This document shows, piece after piece, positions 53,785-62,581 of a DNA stretch of 64,000 nucleotides. The stretch is taken from positions 1 to 64,000 of the forward strand of contig NZ_AZDJ01000003.1 of the NCBI RefSeq assembly GCF_001434705.1. The letters are read 5' to 3'. Made by a program: the position numbers and the translations under genes. Below the pieces are notes generated by a model. That model was not told where the DNA came from. It saw only the letters and a program-made list of their open reading frames with translations, and did not search any database. Numbering within the stretch: position 1 is the stretch's first letter; each line of letters starts with the position of its first letter. Source of the stretch: Lacticaseibacillus nasuensis JCM 17158 (GTDB taxonomy: Bacteria; Bacillota; Bacilli; Lactobacillales; Lactobacillaceae).

Positions 53785-54111
53785 ATGGCAGACGAATCCG
53801 CAAACTTATCCGCAACGATGGGCCTGATTGTCAACGGTGGCAACGCCAAAAGCGCCGCCTTCGAGGCAATCCACGCCGCCAAGGTCAACGATTTCACCAC
53901 CGCCGACGCCAAGCTGAAGGAAGCAGACAACTTCCTGACCGAGACGCACAACGCCCAAACCGGGATGCTCACGGCCGAGGCCAATGGTGACCACGCCAAG
54001 GTCACGTTACTCATGGTGCACGGTCAAGACCACTTGATGAACGCCATCACCTTCCGCGACTTGGCCGGCGAAATCGTCGACTTGTATAAAAAACTCGCCG
54101 AGCAAAAGTAA
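53785..54111 (+). CDS. PTS lactose/cellobiose-family IIA protein
   Basis: A 108-residue soluble IIA protein that forms trimers and passes phosphate from HPr to a IIB domain. The active-site His79 lies in LLMVHGQDHLMNAITF, and Asp82 matches the metal-binding Asp of the family. The start is ATG at 53785 behind AAAGGAG; the upstream extension of the frame lies over the mupG promoter. It is divergent from mupG. Its IIB and IIC partners are not next to it; the EIIC-like protein at 45258 lacks a key residue and is a doubtful partner. Confidence 0.92.
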   Translation: MADESANLSATMGLIVNGGNAKSAAFEAIHAAKVNDFTTADAKLKEADNFLTETHNAQTGMLTAEANGDHAKVTLLMVHGQDHLMNAITFRDLAGEIVDLYKKLAEQK

Positions 54112-54123
54112 TTGCGAGACGTC

Positions 54124-54159
54124 AAAACGGCCATCCTGCAAAAGTAGGATGGCCGTTTT
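54124..54159. terminator. bidirectional terminator
   Basis: AAAACGGCCATCCT (54124-54137) pairs perfectly with AGGATGGCCGTTTT (54146-54159), serving the IIA gene and the glnQ gene. Confidence 0.93.
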
Positions 54160-54166
54160 CATGTTA

Positions 54167-54907
54167 TTAGACGTTTAGAACTTGCTTCAAGAACTGTTGC
54201 AGGCGCGGATGTTGCGGATGGTCAAAGATGTCTGTCGGCGTGCCTTGTTCCAGCAGTTCGCCATCGGCAAAGAAGACGACGCGATCAGCCACTTCCCGGG
54301 CAAAGCCCATTTCGTGGGTGACAATGACCATCGTCATCCCCTGCTTGGCCAGCCGCCGCATGACGCCCAGCACATCGCCGACCATTTCCGGGTCCAGCGC
54401 ACTGGTCGGCTCATCGAACAACATGATCTCCGGATGCATCGCCAGCGCCCGGGCAATCGCTACCCGCTGCTTTTGGCCGCCAGACAGCGATGCCGGCATC
54501 GCGTCGGCCTTATCCGTCAGCCCGACGACCTCGAGAAATTGCTTGGCTTGCGTCACCGCATCGGCTTTGTTGCGAATCCCGAGCTCGACCGGCGCCAGCG
54601 TGATGTTATCCAGCACCGACATGTTCGGAAACAGGTTGAAGTGCTGGAACACCATTCCGATTTTCTCGCGCATCTGGTTGATGCTTTTCCCGGCGTGGGC
54701 AATATCGTCACCATCGATGAGAATCTCGCCACTGGTGGTCGTTTCCAAGCCGTTGATCATGCGCAGCACCGTACTTTTCCCGGCACCGGATGGTCCAATC
54801 AACACGACGACCTCGTTATCGTCGACTTTGAGATTGATGTTCTTGATGACTTCGTTGTCCCCAAATCGCTTGCGGACATTTTTCATTTCAACACGTGGAA
54901 TCGTCAT
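54167..54907 (-). CDS. glnQ: polar amino acid ABC transporter ATPase
   Basis: A 246-residue ATPase of the glutamine/polar amino acid importer class. Walker A is GPSGAGKST, the signature [17 protein letters not shown], Walker [16 protein letters not shown] and the H-loop [15 protein letters not shown]. The start is ATG at 54907, overlapping the stop of the fused permease gene by four bases (ATGA), so the two are coupled. It ends in a strong bidirectional terminator. Confidence 0.95.
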   Translation of the reverse strand: MTIPRVEMKNVRKRFGDNEVIKNINLKVDDNEVVVLIGPSGAGKSTVLRMINGLETTTSGEILIDGDDIAHAGKSINQMREKIGMVFQHFNLFPNMSVLDNITLAPVELGIRNKADAVTQAKQFLEVVGLTDKADAMPASLSGGQKQRVAIARALAMHPEIMLFDEPTSALDPEMVGDVLGVMRRLAKQGMTMVIVTHEMGFAREVADRVVFFADGELLEQGTPTDIFDHPQHPRLQQFLKQVLNV

Positions 54908-56364
54908 GCAGCATTCACCCTCTTTTGAACCCAATTCGACAGCCAAGTCAGCAACGTAATGATAATCAGATAAATCAGCGCAATCATCGACCAGATCTTG
55001 AATCCTTCCATGTTGCGGGCGATGATGATCTTCCCGGTTTGGGTCAGTTCAAGTAACCCCAACACGCTAAGAATCGACGTATCCTTCAAGGTGATGATGA
55101 ACTGATTGATGAAACTCGGCACCATGATTTTGATTCCTTGTGGCAAGATAACCCGCCGCATGGCCTTGCCCCATGGCAGGCCGAGGCTGCGCGCAGCCTC
55201 CATTTGGCCGGGGTTAACGGCAGCGATGCCCCCTTTGACAAAGGCGGCGGTATAAGCCCCTTCGTTCAACGTCAGGGTGATGATCCCGGCGACGAAGGCG
55301 GGGATTTTCTCGTTAATCAGGCTCGGCACGCCACTGTAGATGAACAGCGCCAATACCATCATCGGCAAGCCGCGGAAAATGTAGATGAACGTCGTCGCCG
55401 CGCCTTGCGCAAACTTGTTAGGAACGACGCCGAGCAAGCCGACCAATACGCCGACGATGGTGGCGCACAGGATCCCAAGAATGGTCAGCCACAACGTTTG
55501 TTGTAGCCCACTCATTAAGGTTCCCCAGTTGCTCTTCAACAACCCCATGAAACTGCGATCCGTTTCACTGGTGCCCGCGGTCTTCTTTTTCTGTGCCGCT
55601 TCGCTACCGTTACCGAGGTACTTGCGGACAATCTTGTCGTATTGCCCATTGGCCTTCAACGCCTTGAGCCCCGCGTTAACCTTCTTCAACAAGGTAGCCG
55701 ACTCCGAGCGCTTGATGGCAATCCCATAATCCGACTTCATCGTCGTCTTGCCGACGATTTTGAGCTTCATACCGCTGGCGATGCCGTATTGCATCACCGG
55801 CTTATCCTCGAAGCACGCCGCGGAGTTCCCGGTCATGACGTCTTGGTACATATTGTTCGAATCGTCAAAGGTCACGACGCTGAACCCATATTTCTTCTTT
55901 TGCGCGTTGGCGTAATCGGCCGAGGCGGTCCCGGTTTTCACCGCGACTCGCTTGCCGCGCAAACCGCTCAGCCCCTTAATCTTGGCGTCTTTGGCCACGG
56001 CCATGACCGTCCCGGACTGATAATATGGATCGCTCATGGCAAACTTCTCTTGGCGCTCCGGGGTGATACTCATCCCGGCAATCACGCCATCGATTTGCCC
56101 GGCCTCTAAAGCCTGTACCGCCGCATTGAACCCCAGCGGCTTGATGGTCACCTTGAAGCCTTGTTGTTTGGCGATGGCATTCATCAAATCGATGTCGATG
56201 CCGACATACTGGTTTTGTTTATTGGCAAACTCGAACGGCGGAAAGGTGACATCGGTGCCGATTGTGTACGATTCGGTGGCCGCCTGAGTTGGCTGCGGGA
56301 CAAACCCCACCATCAATGCGACGAAACCGGCAACCAAGGTGGACCAAAGCCATTTACGTTTCAT
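54904..56364 (-). CDS. glnP: fused substrate-binding/permease protein of glutamine-type ABC transporter
   Basis: A 486-residue fusion as found in lactic acid bacteria. A signal peptide (to about residue 28, PTQAATES) precedes one substrate-binding domain ([33 protein letters not shown], then [31 protein letters not shown]). The permease part (about 280-486) has the EAA-like loop [37 protein letters not shown]. One binding domain rather than two is present. The start ATG at 56364 has only a weak ribosome binding site. A promoter-like TTCCAA-18-TATTAA lies at 56390-56419. Glutamine or glutamate is the likely substrate. Confidence 0.93.
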   Translation of the reverse strand: MKRKWLWSTLVAGFVALMVGFVPQPTQAATESYTIGTDVTFPPFEFANKQNQYVGIDIDLMNAIAKQQGFKVTIKPLGFNAAVQALEAGQIDGVIAGMSITPERQEKFAMSDPYYQSGTVMAVAKDAKIKGLSGLRGKRVAVKTGTASADYANAQKKKYGFSVVTFDDSNNMYQDVMTGNSAACFEDKPVMQYGIASGMKLKIVGKTTMKSDYGIAIKRSESATLLKKVNAGLKALKANGQYDKIVRKYLGNGSEAAQKKKTAGTSETDRSFMGLLKSNWGTLMSGLQQTLWLTILGILCATIVGVLVGLLGVVPNKFAQGAATTFIYIFRGLPMMVLALFIYSGVPSLINEKIPAFVAGIITLTLNEGAYTAAFVKGGIAAVNPGQMEAARSLGLPWGKAMRRVILPQGIKIMVPSFINQFIITLKDTSILSVLGLLELTQTGKIIIARNMEGFKIWSMIALIYLIIITLLTWLSNWVQKRVNAA

Positions 56365-56442
56365 GTCAACACCACTTTCTACTCCAGAATTAATACACAA
56401 TAGTTTAACCTTATTGGAAATCTGGGGCGTTGTCCATTGTTC

Positions 56443-56461
56443 ATGTCAGGTTTCATGACAT
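56443..56461. promoter_or_regulatory. small inverted repeat upstream of glnP promoter
   Basis: ATGTCA (56443-56448) and TGACAT (56456-56461) are inverted repeats seven bases apart, upstream of the predicted -35 box of glnP. It could be an activator or repressor site, with no known match. Confidence 0.3.
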
Positions 56462-56481
56462 TGGTCAGAAAATATGCCATC

Positions 56482-56510
56482 AAAAAAGACCACCATGGGC
56501 TTGGTGGTCT
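56482..56510 (-). terminator. rho-independent terminator of HTH gene
   Basis: On the minus strand AGACCACC (56503-56510) and GGTGGTCT (56487-56494) pair perfectly, followed by TTTTTG. It lies about 190 bases beyond the stop of the HTH gene. Confidence 0.8.
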
Positions 56511-56700
56511 CGGGGTTGGGGTTAGTCGAGTGTGCACTCGACGTGGAGGAGTGCACCACACGCGGGCACGTGCGGTGCGAAAAGAAAACTGGGTTGGTAG
56601 AAATAAGGGGGTAGCTCATTTCTATGTTGTTAATACTACCGGCGAATTGTGATGATTTCGTGATGGCGGCATGCCCAGTCTGTGCAAAATCAATGATGGC
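56511..56700. repeat. palindromic stretch between HTH gene and its terminator
   Basis: GTCGAGTG and CACTCGAC (56525-56542) form a near-perfect palindrome with a two-base centre. GCACCACACG (56553-56562) and CGTGCGGTGC (56569-56578) form a second hairpin with one mismatch. The rest, to 56700, shows no open reading frame or RNA signature that I can support. Confidence 0.65.
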
Positions 56701-57045
56701 TCAGTGACGATTGACGATATTGCCCACCGTCGACTTGGCAATCGACAACAAGCGAGCGATTTCGCGGTAAGACAACCCTTGCTCGTGCAGCGTAATCACC
56801 TGCTGTTGCACGCTTACCGGAATCCCACGCATCGCGTGATGCGTCTCGACCGGTAGTGGCTCTAAGGTGATCGCACAGGCACGACCGCCGACTTGGTTGG
56901 CCACTCGGGCGGCTTCGACCTTGCTAGTGGTCAGCCACAGCTGGCGAATATCCGGGGTCCATTCCGGCAGTAACAGCAGGTTATCATTAACCAGATAATC
57001 ACCGCGTGTATTCACAACGGTATAGCGTTGGCGATGTTGACGCAT
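56701..57045 (-). CDS. small protein with C-terminal resolvase-like HTH
   Basis: A 114-residue protein. The C-terminal 37 residues (VSVQQQVITLHEQGLSYREIARLLSIAKSTVGNIVNRH) form a helix-turn-helix of the Hin/resolvase or sigma-70 region 4 kind. The N-terminal 70 residues (YTVVNTRGDYLVNDNLLLLPEWTPDIRQLWLTT, then VEAARVANQVGG) resemble small beta-rich domains seen in phage-encoded proteins. No recombinase catalytic domain is present. The start is ATG behind GGAGGGG. It may be a regulator of phage or mobile-element origin. The trailing region holds two palindromes. Confidence 0.7.
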   Translation of the reverse strand: MRQHRQRYTVVNTRGDYLVNDNLLLLPEWTPDIRQLWLTTSKVEAARVANQVGGRACAITLEPLPVETHHAMRGIPVSVQQQVITLHEQGLSYREIARLLSIAKSTVGNIVNRH

Positions 57046-57142
57046 AGGCCCCTCCTGTGATGCTTTTCATTTATTGTACCGCTATCATGAGGAGAATGGC
57101 GCGACCAAGCACGGAATTCGCCGAGTTTGCCCACGCTGCACG

Positions 57143-57170
57143 AAAAAAGCGGGTGACTGCTGTCACCCGC
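57143..57170 (-). terminator. rho-independent terminator of ybjQ
   Basis: On the minus strand GCGGGTGAC and GTCACCCGC pair perfectly over 9 bp, followed by TTTTTT. Confidence 0.92.
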
Positions 57171-57180
57171 CATCACTGAC

Positions 57181-57501
57181 TTAGATAAACTTAACTGCCG
57201 TGCCATAAGCGACCACGGACTGCATATCGGCACCGATCGATCCGGAGTCGAACCGCATCATCACCACGGCATCTGCGCCACGTTCTGCGGCTTCGGCTTG
57301 GAGTCGCTCAATCGCCGTTGCCCGCGACTCCTGCAACATCTTGGTGTAGGCCTTGATTTCACCGCCCACGATGTTTTTCAAACTAGCCCCGATGTCGCTA
57401 AACATGTTTTTCGACTGCGTGGTCAGGCCAAAAACCTCACCGATCACCTCGTAGTCATGTCCAGGCACCCGCTCGGTAGTGGTCACCAGAATATCTGCCA
57501 T
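57181..57501 (-). CDS. YbjQ family (UPF0145) protein
   Basis: A 106-residue soluble protein of the YbjQ family, thought to form pentamers; its function is unclear although it is often labelled heavy-metal-binding. The blocks [63 protein letters not shown] and AYGTAVKFI are diagnostic. The start is ATG behind AAGGAG, only ten bases downstream of the ABC-2 permease stop on the same strand, so it is the last gene of that operon. Confidence 0.92.
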   Translation of the reverse strand: MADILVTTTERVPGHDYEVIGEVFGLTTQSKNMFSDIGASLKNIVGGEIKAYTKMLQESRATAIERLQAEAAERGADAVVMMRFDSGSIGADMQSVVAYGTAVKFI

Positions 57502-57511
57502 TGTTTACTCC

Positions 57512-58267
57512 TTAAACCGCCCGCCGGCGGAAACTGAGGTAAGAAATCACGGTCAACAAGACGGTGTACGCACAAGTCAGCCCAATCATCCAAGGCAAGT
57601 CGAGCTTGGTCATCGACTTCAGCCCGGGCGTCAGAATCTGACTGCTAGTCATCAACATGGTGAACGGCAGCCACTTCAGCCATTCCCATTTTTGAATCAG
57701 GGAAATGAGGATAGTGCCCGCGATTTCAACGAGAAAATAGCCGACAAAACCCACGGCAATCGCGGCGGCGTTGGTTTTAAACAAGGTCGCCAATAGCAAC
57801 ACGGCGCTCAGAAGCAACAGTAGCGTTAACGTTTCGCCACCTTGTGTCAAGGCGTAGTTCTTCAGGTGATCACCGGCTGTCCAGTCAAAGTCGGGGAATG
57901 CCACGAGCGAAGCCACCATGGTCACCAACGAGGCGATGAGGTGCAGGCAGACCAACTGGATGACCAGCGTGATCAATTTACTGATGAAAACCTGGCTACG
58001 ATAATACTGCCGGTAGAGCAATTGCCGGATGGTCCCGTACTGGAACTCCATCGCGATGATGCTCGCGGTGCTGGCAATCATGATGAAGACGATAATGCTG
58101 TCTGCGACAAAATCGCTGGTGATCATCCCCGCCTGATTGAAGACCTTCGGGTAAATCAAACCGCCCGCGATGAAGGCAAACTGAATGACGACCATTACGC
58201 CCACTGCAATCCAGGTGCCGACCTTGTGCACCAGTTTGAATAATTCCTGGCCAATCAATGTCCCCAT
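57512..58267 (-). CDS. ABC-2 type transporter permease
   Basis: A 251-residue membrane protein with six transmembrane segments, of the ABC-2/BcrB-like lantibiotic- or bacitracin-export group. A motif IIAMEFQYGTIRQLLYRQYYRSQVFISKL in the first loop is typical of this group. It begins three bases after the ATPase gene, so the two form one exporter. The substrate is unknown; such systems often handle peptides or serve self-protection. The start is ATG behind GGAGGCC. Confidence 0.88.
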   Translation of the reverse strand: MGTLIGQELFKLVHKVGTWIAVGVMVVIQFAFIAGGLIYPKVFNQAGMITSDFVADSIIVFIMIASTASIIAMEFQYGTIRQLLYRQYYRSQVFISKLITLVIQLVCLHLIASLVTMVASLVAFPDFDWTAGDHLKNYALTQGGETLTLLLLLSAVLLLATLFKTNAAAIAVGFVGYFLVEIAGTILISLIQKWEWLKWLPFTMLMTSSQILTPGLKSMTKLDLPWMIGLTCAYTVLLTVISYLSFRRRAV

Positions 58268-58270
58268 GAG

Positions 58271-59182
58271 CTAGGCCTCCTTCTGCTTGCTTTGCGCGAC
58301 CATTTGCAGGAATGTCGACTCCAAGTCCGGATGCGACTGGTCGATGCTTTGAATGTTGATGCCGGCATTGACCACGGCCACCAGCGTCCGATTCAGCGTC
58401 GTCGCGTTAGTGGTTTGCCGAACTGTTAGTCCCGGTCCTGCCTCCAACGTCAGCCCAGCGGCGGTAATGGCCGTCCGCGCGGCAGCATCGTCGACCGTAT
58501 GCAACGTGTACAACACGCCGTTAGCCGTTTCCAGCTCGGTCATGCTCGTTTCCTGCATGATGTGGCCTTCGTTGAGGACCAACACGTCATCGGCCAGTTT
58601 TTCCAGTTCGCTTAAGATATGGCTCGAGATGAGGAAACTGGTTCCATTTTTCGCCTCGGCTTGAATCAGATCACGAAGGTCCTTCACCGCCTGTGGGTCC
58701 AGCCCATTCATCGGCTCGTCGAGAATCACTAAGCGTGGCCGGTTCACCAGCGCCTGGGCAATGCCGAGCTTCTGCTTCATCCCCAGCGAATAGGACTTGG
58801 CCTTGGCGTTGATGTACGGCCCCATGCCGAGCCCTGCCACGATCCGCTGAATATGCTCGGCCCGATTCTTCTTCTTGGCAAACAAGGTCAGGTGCTGCAT
58901 CCCAGTCAAGAACGGATAGATGCCGGGATACTCGATGAGTGCCCCAACCTGCTTCAGCGCCTGGTGGCTCGTGATTGCCACCGCTTGCCCGTCGATTTCG
59001 ATGGTCCCGGCGTTGGTCGGAATTAAGCCCAACACGGCCTTCATGATGGTACTTTTCCCAGCACCATTTGGGCCGACCAAGCCGACAATGTGGCCAGTTT
59101 CAACCGTGAAGTCCACGCCACGCAGCACCTGATGATGCCCGAACGCCTTCTTCAGGCCCGTAACCTTCAATATCGTTGCCAT
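58271..59182 (-). CDS. ABC transporter ATP-binding protein (BcrA-like)
   Basis: A 303-residue ATPase. Walker A is GPNGAGKSTIMKAVLG (near 36-51), the signature YSLGMKQKLGIAQAL, Walker B LVILDEPMNGLDPQAV and the H-loop LISSHILSELEKLADDV, with the C-terminal extension usual for BcrA-type exporters. It is the first gene of a three-gene operon with the permease and ybjQ. The start is ATG behind GGAGGAGC. Confidence 0.92.
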   Translation of the reverse strand: MATILKVTGLKKAFGHHQVLRGVDFTVETGHIVGLVGPNGAGKSTIMKAVLGLIPTNAGTIEIDGQAVAITSHQALKQVGALIEYPGIYPFLTGMQHLTLFAKKKNRAEHIQRIVAGLGMGPYINAKAKSYSLGMKQKLGIAQALVNRPRLVILDEPMNGLDPQAVKDLRDLIQAEAKNGTSFLISSHILSELEKLADDVLVLNEGHIMQETSMTELETANGVLYTLHTVDDAAARTAITAAGLTLEAGPGLTVRQTTNATTLNRTLVAVVNAGINIQSIDQSHPDLESTFLQMVAQSKQKEA

Positions 59183-59299
59183 AATTGCTCCTCCCGACCG
59201 GCCCCATGCCGATCAATCACTGCTATGAGAATACCACAGGTGTCAGGTCTGCTCATTACAATTGATGTCAAGATAACAAAAGTGTTAGATGTTGACAGC

Positions 59300-59328
59300 A
59301 AAAAAGCAAGGGGTCATGACCCCTTGCT
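59300..59328 (-). terminator. rho-independent terminator, perfect 24-bp palindrome
   Basis: AGCAAGGGGTCA (59305-59316) and TGACCCCTTGCT (59317-59328) are perfectly complementary with no spacer; on the minus strand six T follow. The stop codon of the signal peptidase gene overlaps the arm. Confidence 0.88.
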
Positions 59329-60013
59329 AAGCTTGCGGTTGCCGCCTGCCGATGCTGCCAACCAGAATCAACAGGGCCACCAAGAGAAATGGTGCCGCCG
59401 TTAACGCATTCCCGAGCAGCCGCTGAGGCGTGTTTTGATAATCCAAAGTCAAAATGGCCGCCACCTTACCGCGCAATTGCGCTTGGCGAACAGGGCCGAA
59501 CCAGCGCGAATCCGCAGACTGTGGCCGGTTATCTCCGAGCAAAAAGTACTGGTGCGCAGTGAGCTTCGTCGTCGCGGTGTAGCCCGGCGTGCGGAAGTAG
59601 CTCCCGCCGTTGGCCTCGCCACCATAGGCATAGTCCACGTTATCCATGGCGTGCACCACATACGGCTCGCCCAGCGGCCGGCCGTTAATCTCCACGGTAC
59701 TGCGCGTCACGCCGACGGTTTGCCCAGGCAAGCCAATCAGCCGCTTCACCAGCAAATCGCCTTCTTTCAAGCCGAGCTTGGCCGACTCGTTCTTGGCGAC
59801 GACAATGTCGCCGGCGTGATAGTCGACGTGTAGCGTCGCCATCGCCTTAGGTCGCCACACCACCAGCATCTGCCCATCGGCTAAGGTTGGGGCCATGGAA
59901 ACCCCTTTTGTATAATCGATTTGAAATAGGAGGTTGAACGCGATCGAACAGACCAACGCGACGCTGAGCACCGCGGTCAATCCAAAGCGCCACCACCGCC
60001 GCTTGTTCGGCAT
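59327..60013 (-). CDS. signal peptidase I (second copy, with C-terminal anchor)
   Basis: A 228-residue type I signal peptidase. An N-terminal transmembrane segment lies at about 10-30. The Ser/Lys dyad is Ser39 in KGVSMAPTL and Lys90 in LVKRLIGLPGQ, and FLLGDNRPQSADSRWFG is the SGDNR-type box. Unlike the copy at 2745, it has a second hydrophobic segment at the C-terminus (about 205-223), so both ends are in the membrane. The start is ATG at 60013 behind AAGGGG. It is divergent from the secreted GH3 enzyme. Confidence 0.93.
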   Translation of the reverse strand: MPNKRRWWRFGLTAVLSVALVCSIAFNLLFQIDYTKGVSMAPTLADGQMLVVWRPKAMATLHVDYHAGDIVVAKNESAKLGLKEGDLLVKRLIGLPGQTVGVTRSTVEINGRPLGEPYVVHAMDNVDYAYGGEANGGSYFRTPGYTATTKLTAHQYFLLGDNRPQSADSRWFGPVRQAQLRGKVAAILTLDYQNTPQRLLGNALTAAPFLLVALLILVGSIGRRQPQA

Positions 60014-60200
60014 GTCGGGACCCCTTCTAAGAATTGCTAGAGCTAGCATACCATAACACCCTAGCGGCGACGACACGCCGGCTAGCTGCCGCGCCGTTTT
60101 TTAGGAAAAACCAAGGTTCTCATCGGGCAAAATTCACGGGGCGCTCACCCGGCAACGGAAAGTCGAGTATGATAAACCTATCAATCACTGGAGGGGACCA

Positions 60201-61682
60201 ATGAAACTCGGACAAGTCATCGTGTTCGCGCTAATAGCAGGGGTGCTAATGAGCGGACCGAAGCCGGTAGCCGCCGCGACCATCACTGACGCGCAACTCA
60301 CCGATTACATCAATCGCATGAGCCTCGAAGAACAAATCGGCCAGTTATTCGTGGCCCCGACGCCGGCCTCACCAACGGACGCCCAAACCGCCGTGGCGAA
60401 GTACCACCTCGGCGGCTTGATCTTATTTGGTCGCGACCTGACTGGAAAAACCGCGGCCCAAGTCGCTACCGTCGTGCGTGCCGATCAAGCCAAGGCCAAG
60501 GTCCCGTTACTCATCGCCACCGACCAGGAAGGCGGCAGCGTATCGCGCCTGAGTAGCAGTCTAACCTACGCCAACACGCCATTTCCTTCCCCGCAAGCCG
60601 CCAACCGCGTCGGCGGCATGGCCAAGGTTCTCGCCGCCGCGACGACCGCCCAGAAAGACCTGGCGGCACTCGGCGTCAACTGGAACTTTGCACCGGTTGC
60701 CGACGTTTCGACCAACCCGGCCAGCTTCATTTATGCGCGAACCTTCGGCCAAAACTATCAGGCCACTGCCGACTACATTAAGCAGGTGGTGCCGGTGATG
60801 CAATCAACCGGGGTTGGCGCAACCCTCAAACATTTCCCGGGTTATGGTGATCAGGGTGATACCCACGTGGGCTTTGCCACCTCGGCACGGCCGTTAGCCC
60901 AACTCCAGCAACGAGACTTGTTACCGTTCCAAGCCGGTATCGACGCCGGGGTCGACGGAATCATGGTCACGCATATTATCATGACGGCCATCGACCCCAA
61001 TTACCCGGCCTCGCTGTCTGCGAAAGTGGTCACCCAACTATTGCGCCAGCAAATGCATTACCAAAACGTGATCATCACCGACGACCTCAGCATGGGCGCT
61101 ATCGGTGACTTTACGCGCGCCCAGCACCTCGCCACCGCCGACGTGTTGGCGGTGCAAGCCGGCAACGACATCATCCTGCACAATGATTACGCCACCGGTA
61201 TTCCAGCCATTGCCGCCGCCGTCGCGAAAGGCACCATTAGTCGCCAGCAGATACAAGCCGCAGATCTGCGCATCCTGCAACTCAAACGCAAGCTAAACCT
61301 GCTTGCGGCGGCTCAGTTTCCCACTGCCAAGCTCACGCTCACCCGGCGCAAGTTAGCCAAGCGCACTTTGACCCTGCAAGGTACCGGCCCCGCCAACACC
61401 ACCGTCAACGCGATGGCGGGTACGGCGAAAATCGGCACCACGCGAACAACGGCAACCGGGACGTTTACCTTCACCTTAGCGCGCACCGCGCGAACTCGCC
61501 ACGTCACCCTGACGGCCAGCAGCGCCAAGCGCACCATTACCATTCCCGCCCGCCGCCACAAGCAACCAGCCAAGCGTCAAGCGTGGTTGCCTTGGGCGGC
61601 AGGTGGCGCAGGGGTGGTCGTCATCGCCGGATTAGCCAGCATCGCCACGCGCCACCGCCCAGGCCGACACCGACGCCGCTAG
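60201..61682 (+). CDS. secreted GH3 beta-N-acetylhexosaminidase-like protein
   Basis: A 493-residue exported enzyme. A signal peptide (to about residue 26, PVAAATITD) precedes a GH3 domain (about 28-375) of the NagZ type: DQEGGSVSRL, the dyad loop KHFPGYGDQGDTHVG with Asp-Thr-His, and nucleophile Asp294 in IITDDLSMGAI. A small beta domain follows (about 375-460, GTGPANTTVNAMAGTAKIGTT), then a transmembrane segment and an arginine-rich end RHRPGRHRRR. It is thus anchored by its C-terminus outside the cell, perhaps trimming peptidoglycan or glycans. The start is ATG behind GGAGGGG. Confidence 0.9.
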   Translation: MKLGQVIVFALIAGVLMSGPKPVAAATITDAQLTDYINRMSLEEQIGQLFVAPTPASPTDAQTAVAKYHLGGLILFGRDLTGKTAAQVATVVRADQAKAKVPLLIATDQEGGSVSRLSSSLTYANTPFPSPQAANRVGGMAKVLAAATTAQKDLAALGVNWNFAPVADVSTNPASFIYARTFGQNYQATADYIKQVVPVMQSTGVGATLKHFPGYGDQGDTHVGFATSARPLAQLQQRDLLPFQAGIDAGVDGIMVTHIIMTAIDPNYPASLSAKVVTQLLRQQMHYQNVIITDDLSMGAIGDFTRAQHLATADVLAVQAGNDIILHNDYATGIPAIAAAVAKGTISRQQIQAADLRILQLKRKLNLLAAAQFPTAKLTLTRRKLAKRTLTLQGTGPANTTVNAMAGTAKIGTTRTTATGTFTFTLARTARTRHVTLTASSAKRTITIPARRHKQPAKRQAWLPWAAGGAGVVVIAGLASIATRHRPGRHRRR

Positions 61683-62014
61683 CAAACCCTGCGCTGAAAT
61701 CTGACTATGTTGAAGTAGACCGTTGGCAGCTCTCCCAAGGACTGGAATACAATCGCTGTCAAAAGAGACGAAATCGTAAAGAAACTCAACTAGCGCTGAA
61801 GCGGAAGCGACGACTGTTTGCTTCGGTACAATATTGACGGCGAGCGGATCACACTACTACTACTCGCCACCGGTACCCACCGTAAGGTCCTGAACATCGA
61901 ATATCACCAAGCGCATCCCCCGAGGGTGCGCTTTTGCTCTGCTGGTGATACACCCATATCACCACTACATCCCGAGCAAAACAATAGCGCCCCACTGCCT
62001 GCAGGGCGCCTAAC
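61683..62014. other. intergenic stretch with TGGTGATA boxes
   Basis: No gene is supported here. It holds ATATCACCA at 61901-61909 and an inverted pair TGGTGATA (61943-61950) / ATATCACCA (61956-61964). A terminator-like hairpin for the small gene on the minus strand, GCGCCC (61987-61993) with GGGCGC (62004-62009), closes it. Confidence 0.6.
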
Positions 62015-62233
62015 CTACTTTGCTGGTTTATCCTCAAGTGCCTTACGCACTTCTTCGTCAATCTGTAGCTGTACAAGTTCAGTCTCAATAAACACTAATG
62101 ACCAATAGCGATCATCTTCGCCCCCCATCACTTCTTGGTTGTCGAGACTCTTTTTAATAGCCTCCCATTCTTGTGTTAGTAAAGCGATTCTTTCAGCATT
62201 GGTTAACTCTGTTTTCTGTTTATTCTTAGCCAT
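62015..62233 (-). CDS. hypothetical protein, 72 aa
   Basis: A 72-residue charged, largely helical protein (KNKQKTELTNAERIALLTQEW, ending VQLQIDEEVRKALEDKP). I recognise no family. The start is ATG at 62233 behind GAGGTG. Its base composition is clearly lower in GC than neighbouring genes, and it is bracketed by TGGTGATAT boxes next to a tRNA gene, which suggests a remnant of an integrated element. Confidence 0.55.
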   Translation of the reverse strand: MAKNKQKTELTNAERIALLTQEWEAIKKSLDNQEVMGGEDDRYWSLVFIETELVQLQIDEEVRKALEDKPAK

Positions 62234-62283
62234 CTCAGGCACCTCAATACGCCACTCCTGCCCGCACACTGAATTCAATTTGC

Positions 62284-62316
62284 TGGTGATATGTTTGGTG
62301 ATATATCTGGTGATAT
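62284..62316 (+). repeat. three TGGTGATAT boxes with 12-bp period
   Basis: TGGTGATAT occurs at 62284-62292, 62296-62304 and 62308-62316, exactly 12 bases apart. Further copies in both orientations lie at 61901-61964. Clusters of such short boxes beside a tRNA gene resemble arm-type binding sites of tyrosine integrases. Confidence 0.8.
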
Positions 62317-62417
62317 TTACATGTTTTCACGTTGCCATAGATGGACACCGAAAAAAGAAAAACCGCGGTGTGATGGGCTTTAACAAGCTCTCACGGACCG
62401 CGGTAAAAGTGCTATTC

Positions 62418-62490
62418 TGGGTGGTCAGGGGATCGAACCCTGGACCCACGGATTAAGAGTCCGTTGCTCTGCCAGCTGAGCTAACCACCC
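62418..62490 (-). tRNA. tRNA-Lys (CTT anticodon)
   Basis: On the minus strand the gene reads GGGTGGTTAGCTCAG at the 5' end, with D arm, anticodon loop ACTCTTAAT (anticodon CTT), T arm GGGTTCGATCC and acceptor ACCACCC with discriminator A. CCA is not encoded. All stems pair. It lies upstream of no other tRNA in the window. Confidence 0.97.
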
Positions 62491-62581
62491 ATAAAACCTG
62501 TTGGTCGCCTTGACGACTTAAATATAGTATCACGCCACCAAAGGCCACGCAAGAGGTTTTTCATAAAAAAAACGGGTTTCG

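Noticed and set aside
57064-57080. Third cre-like sequence TTGTACCGCTATCA upstream of the HTH gene
   Set aside because: One base is missing relative to the two real sites and two consensus positions fail.
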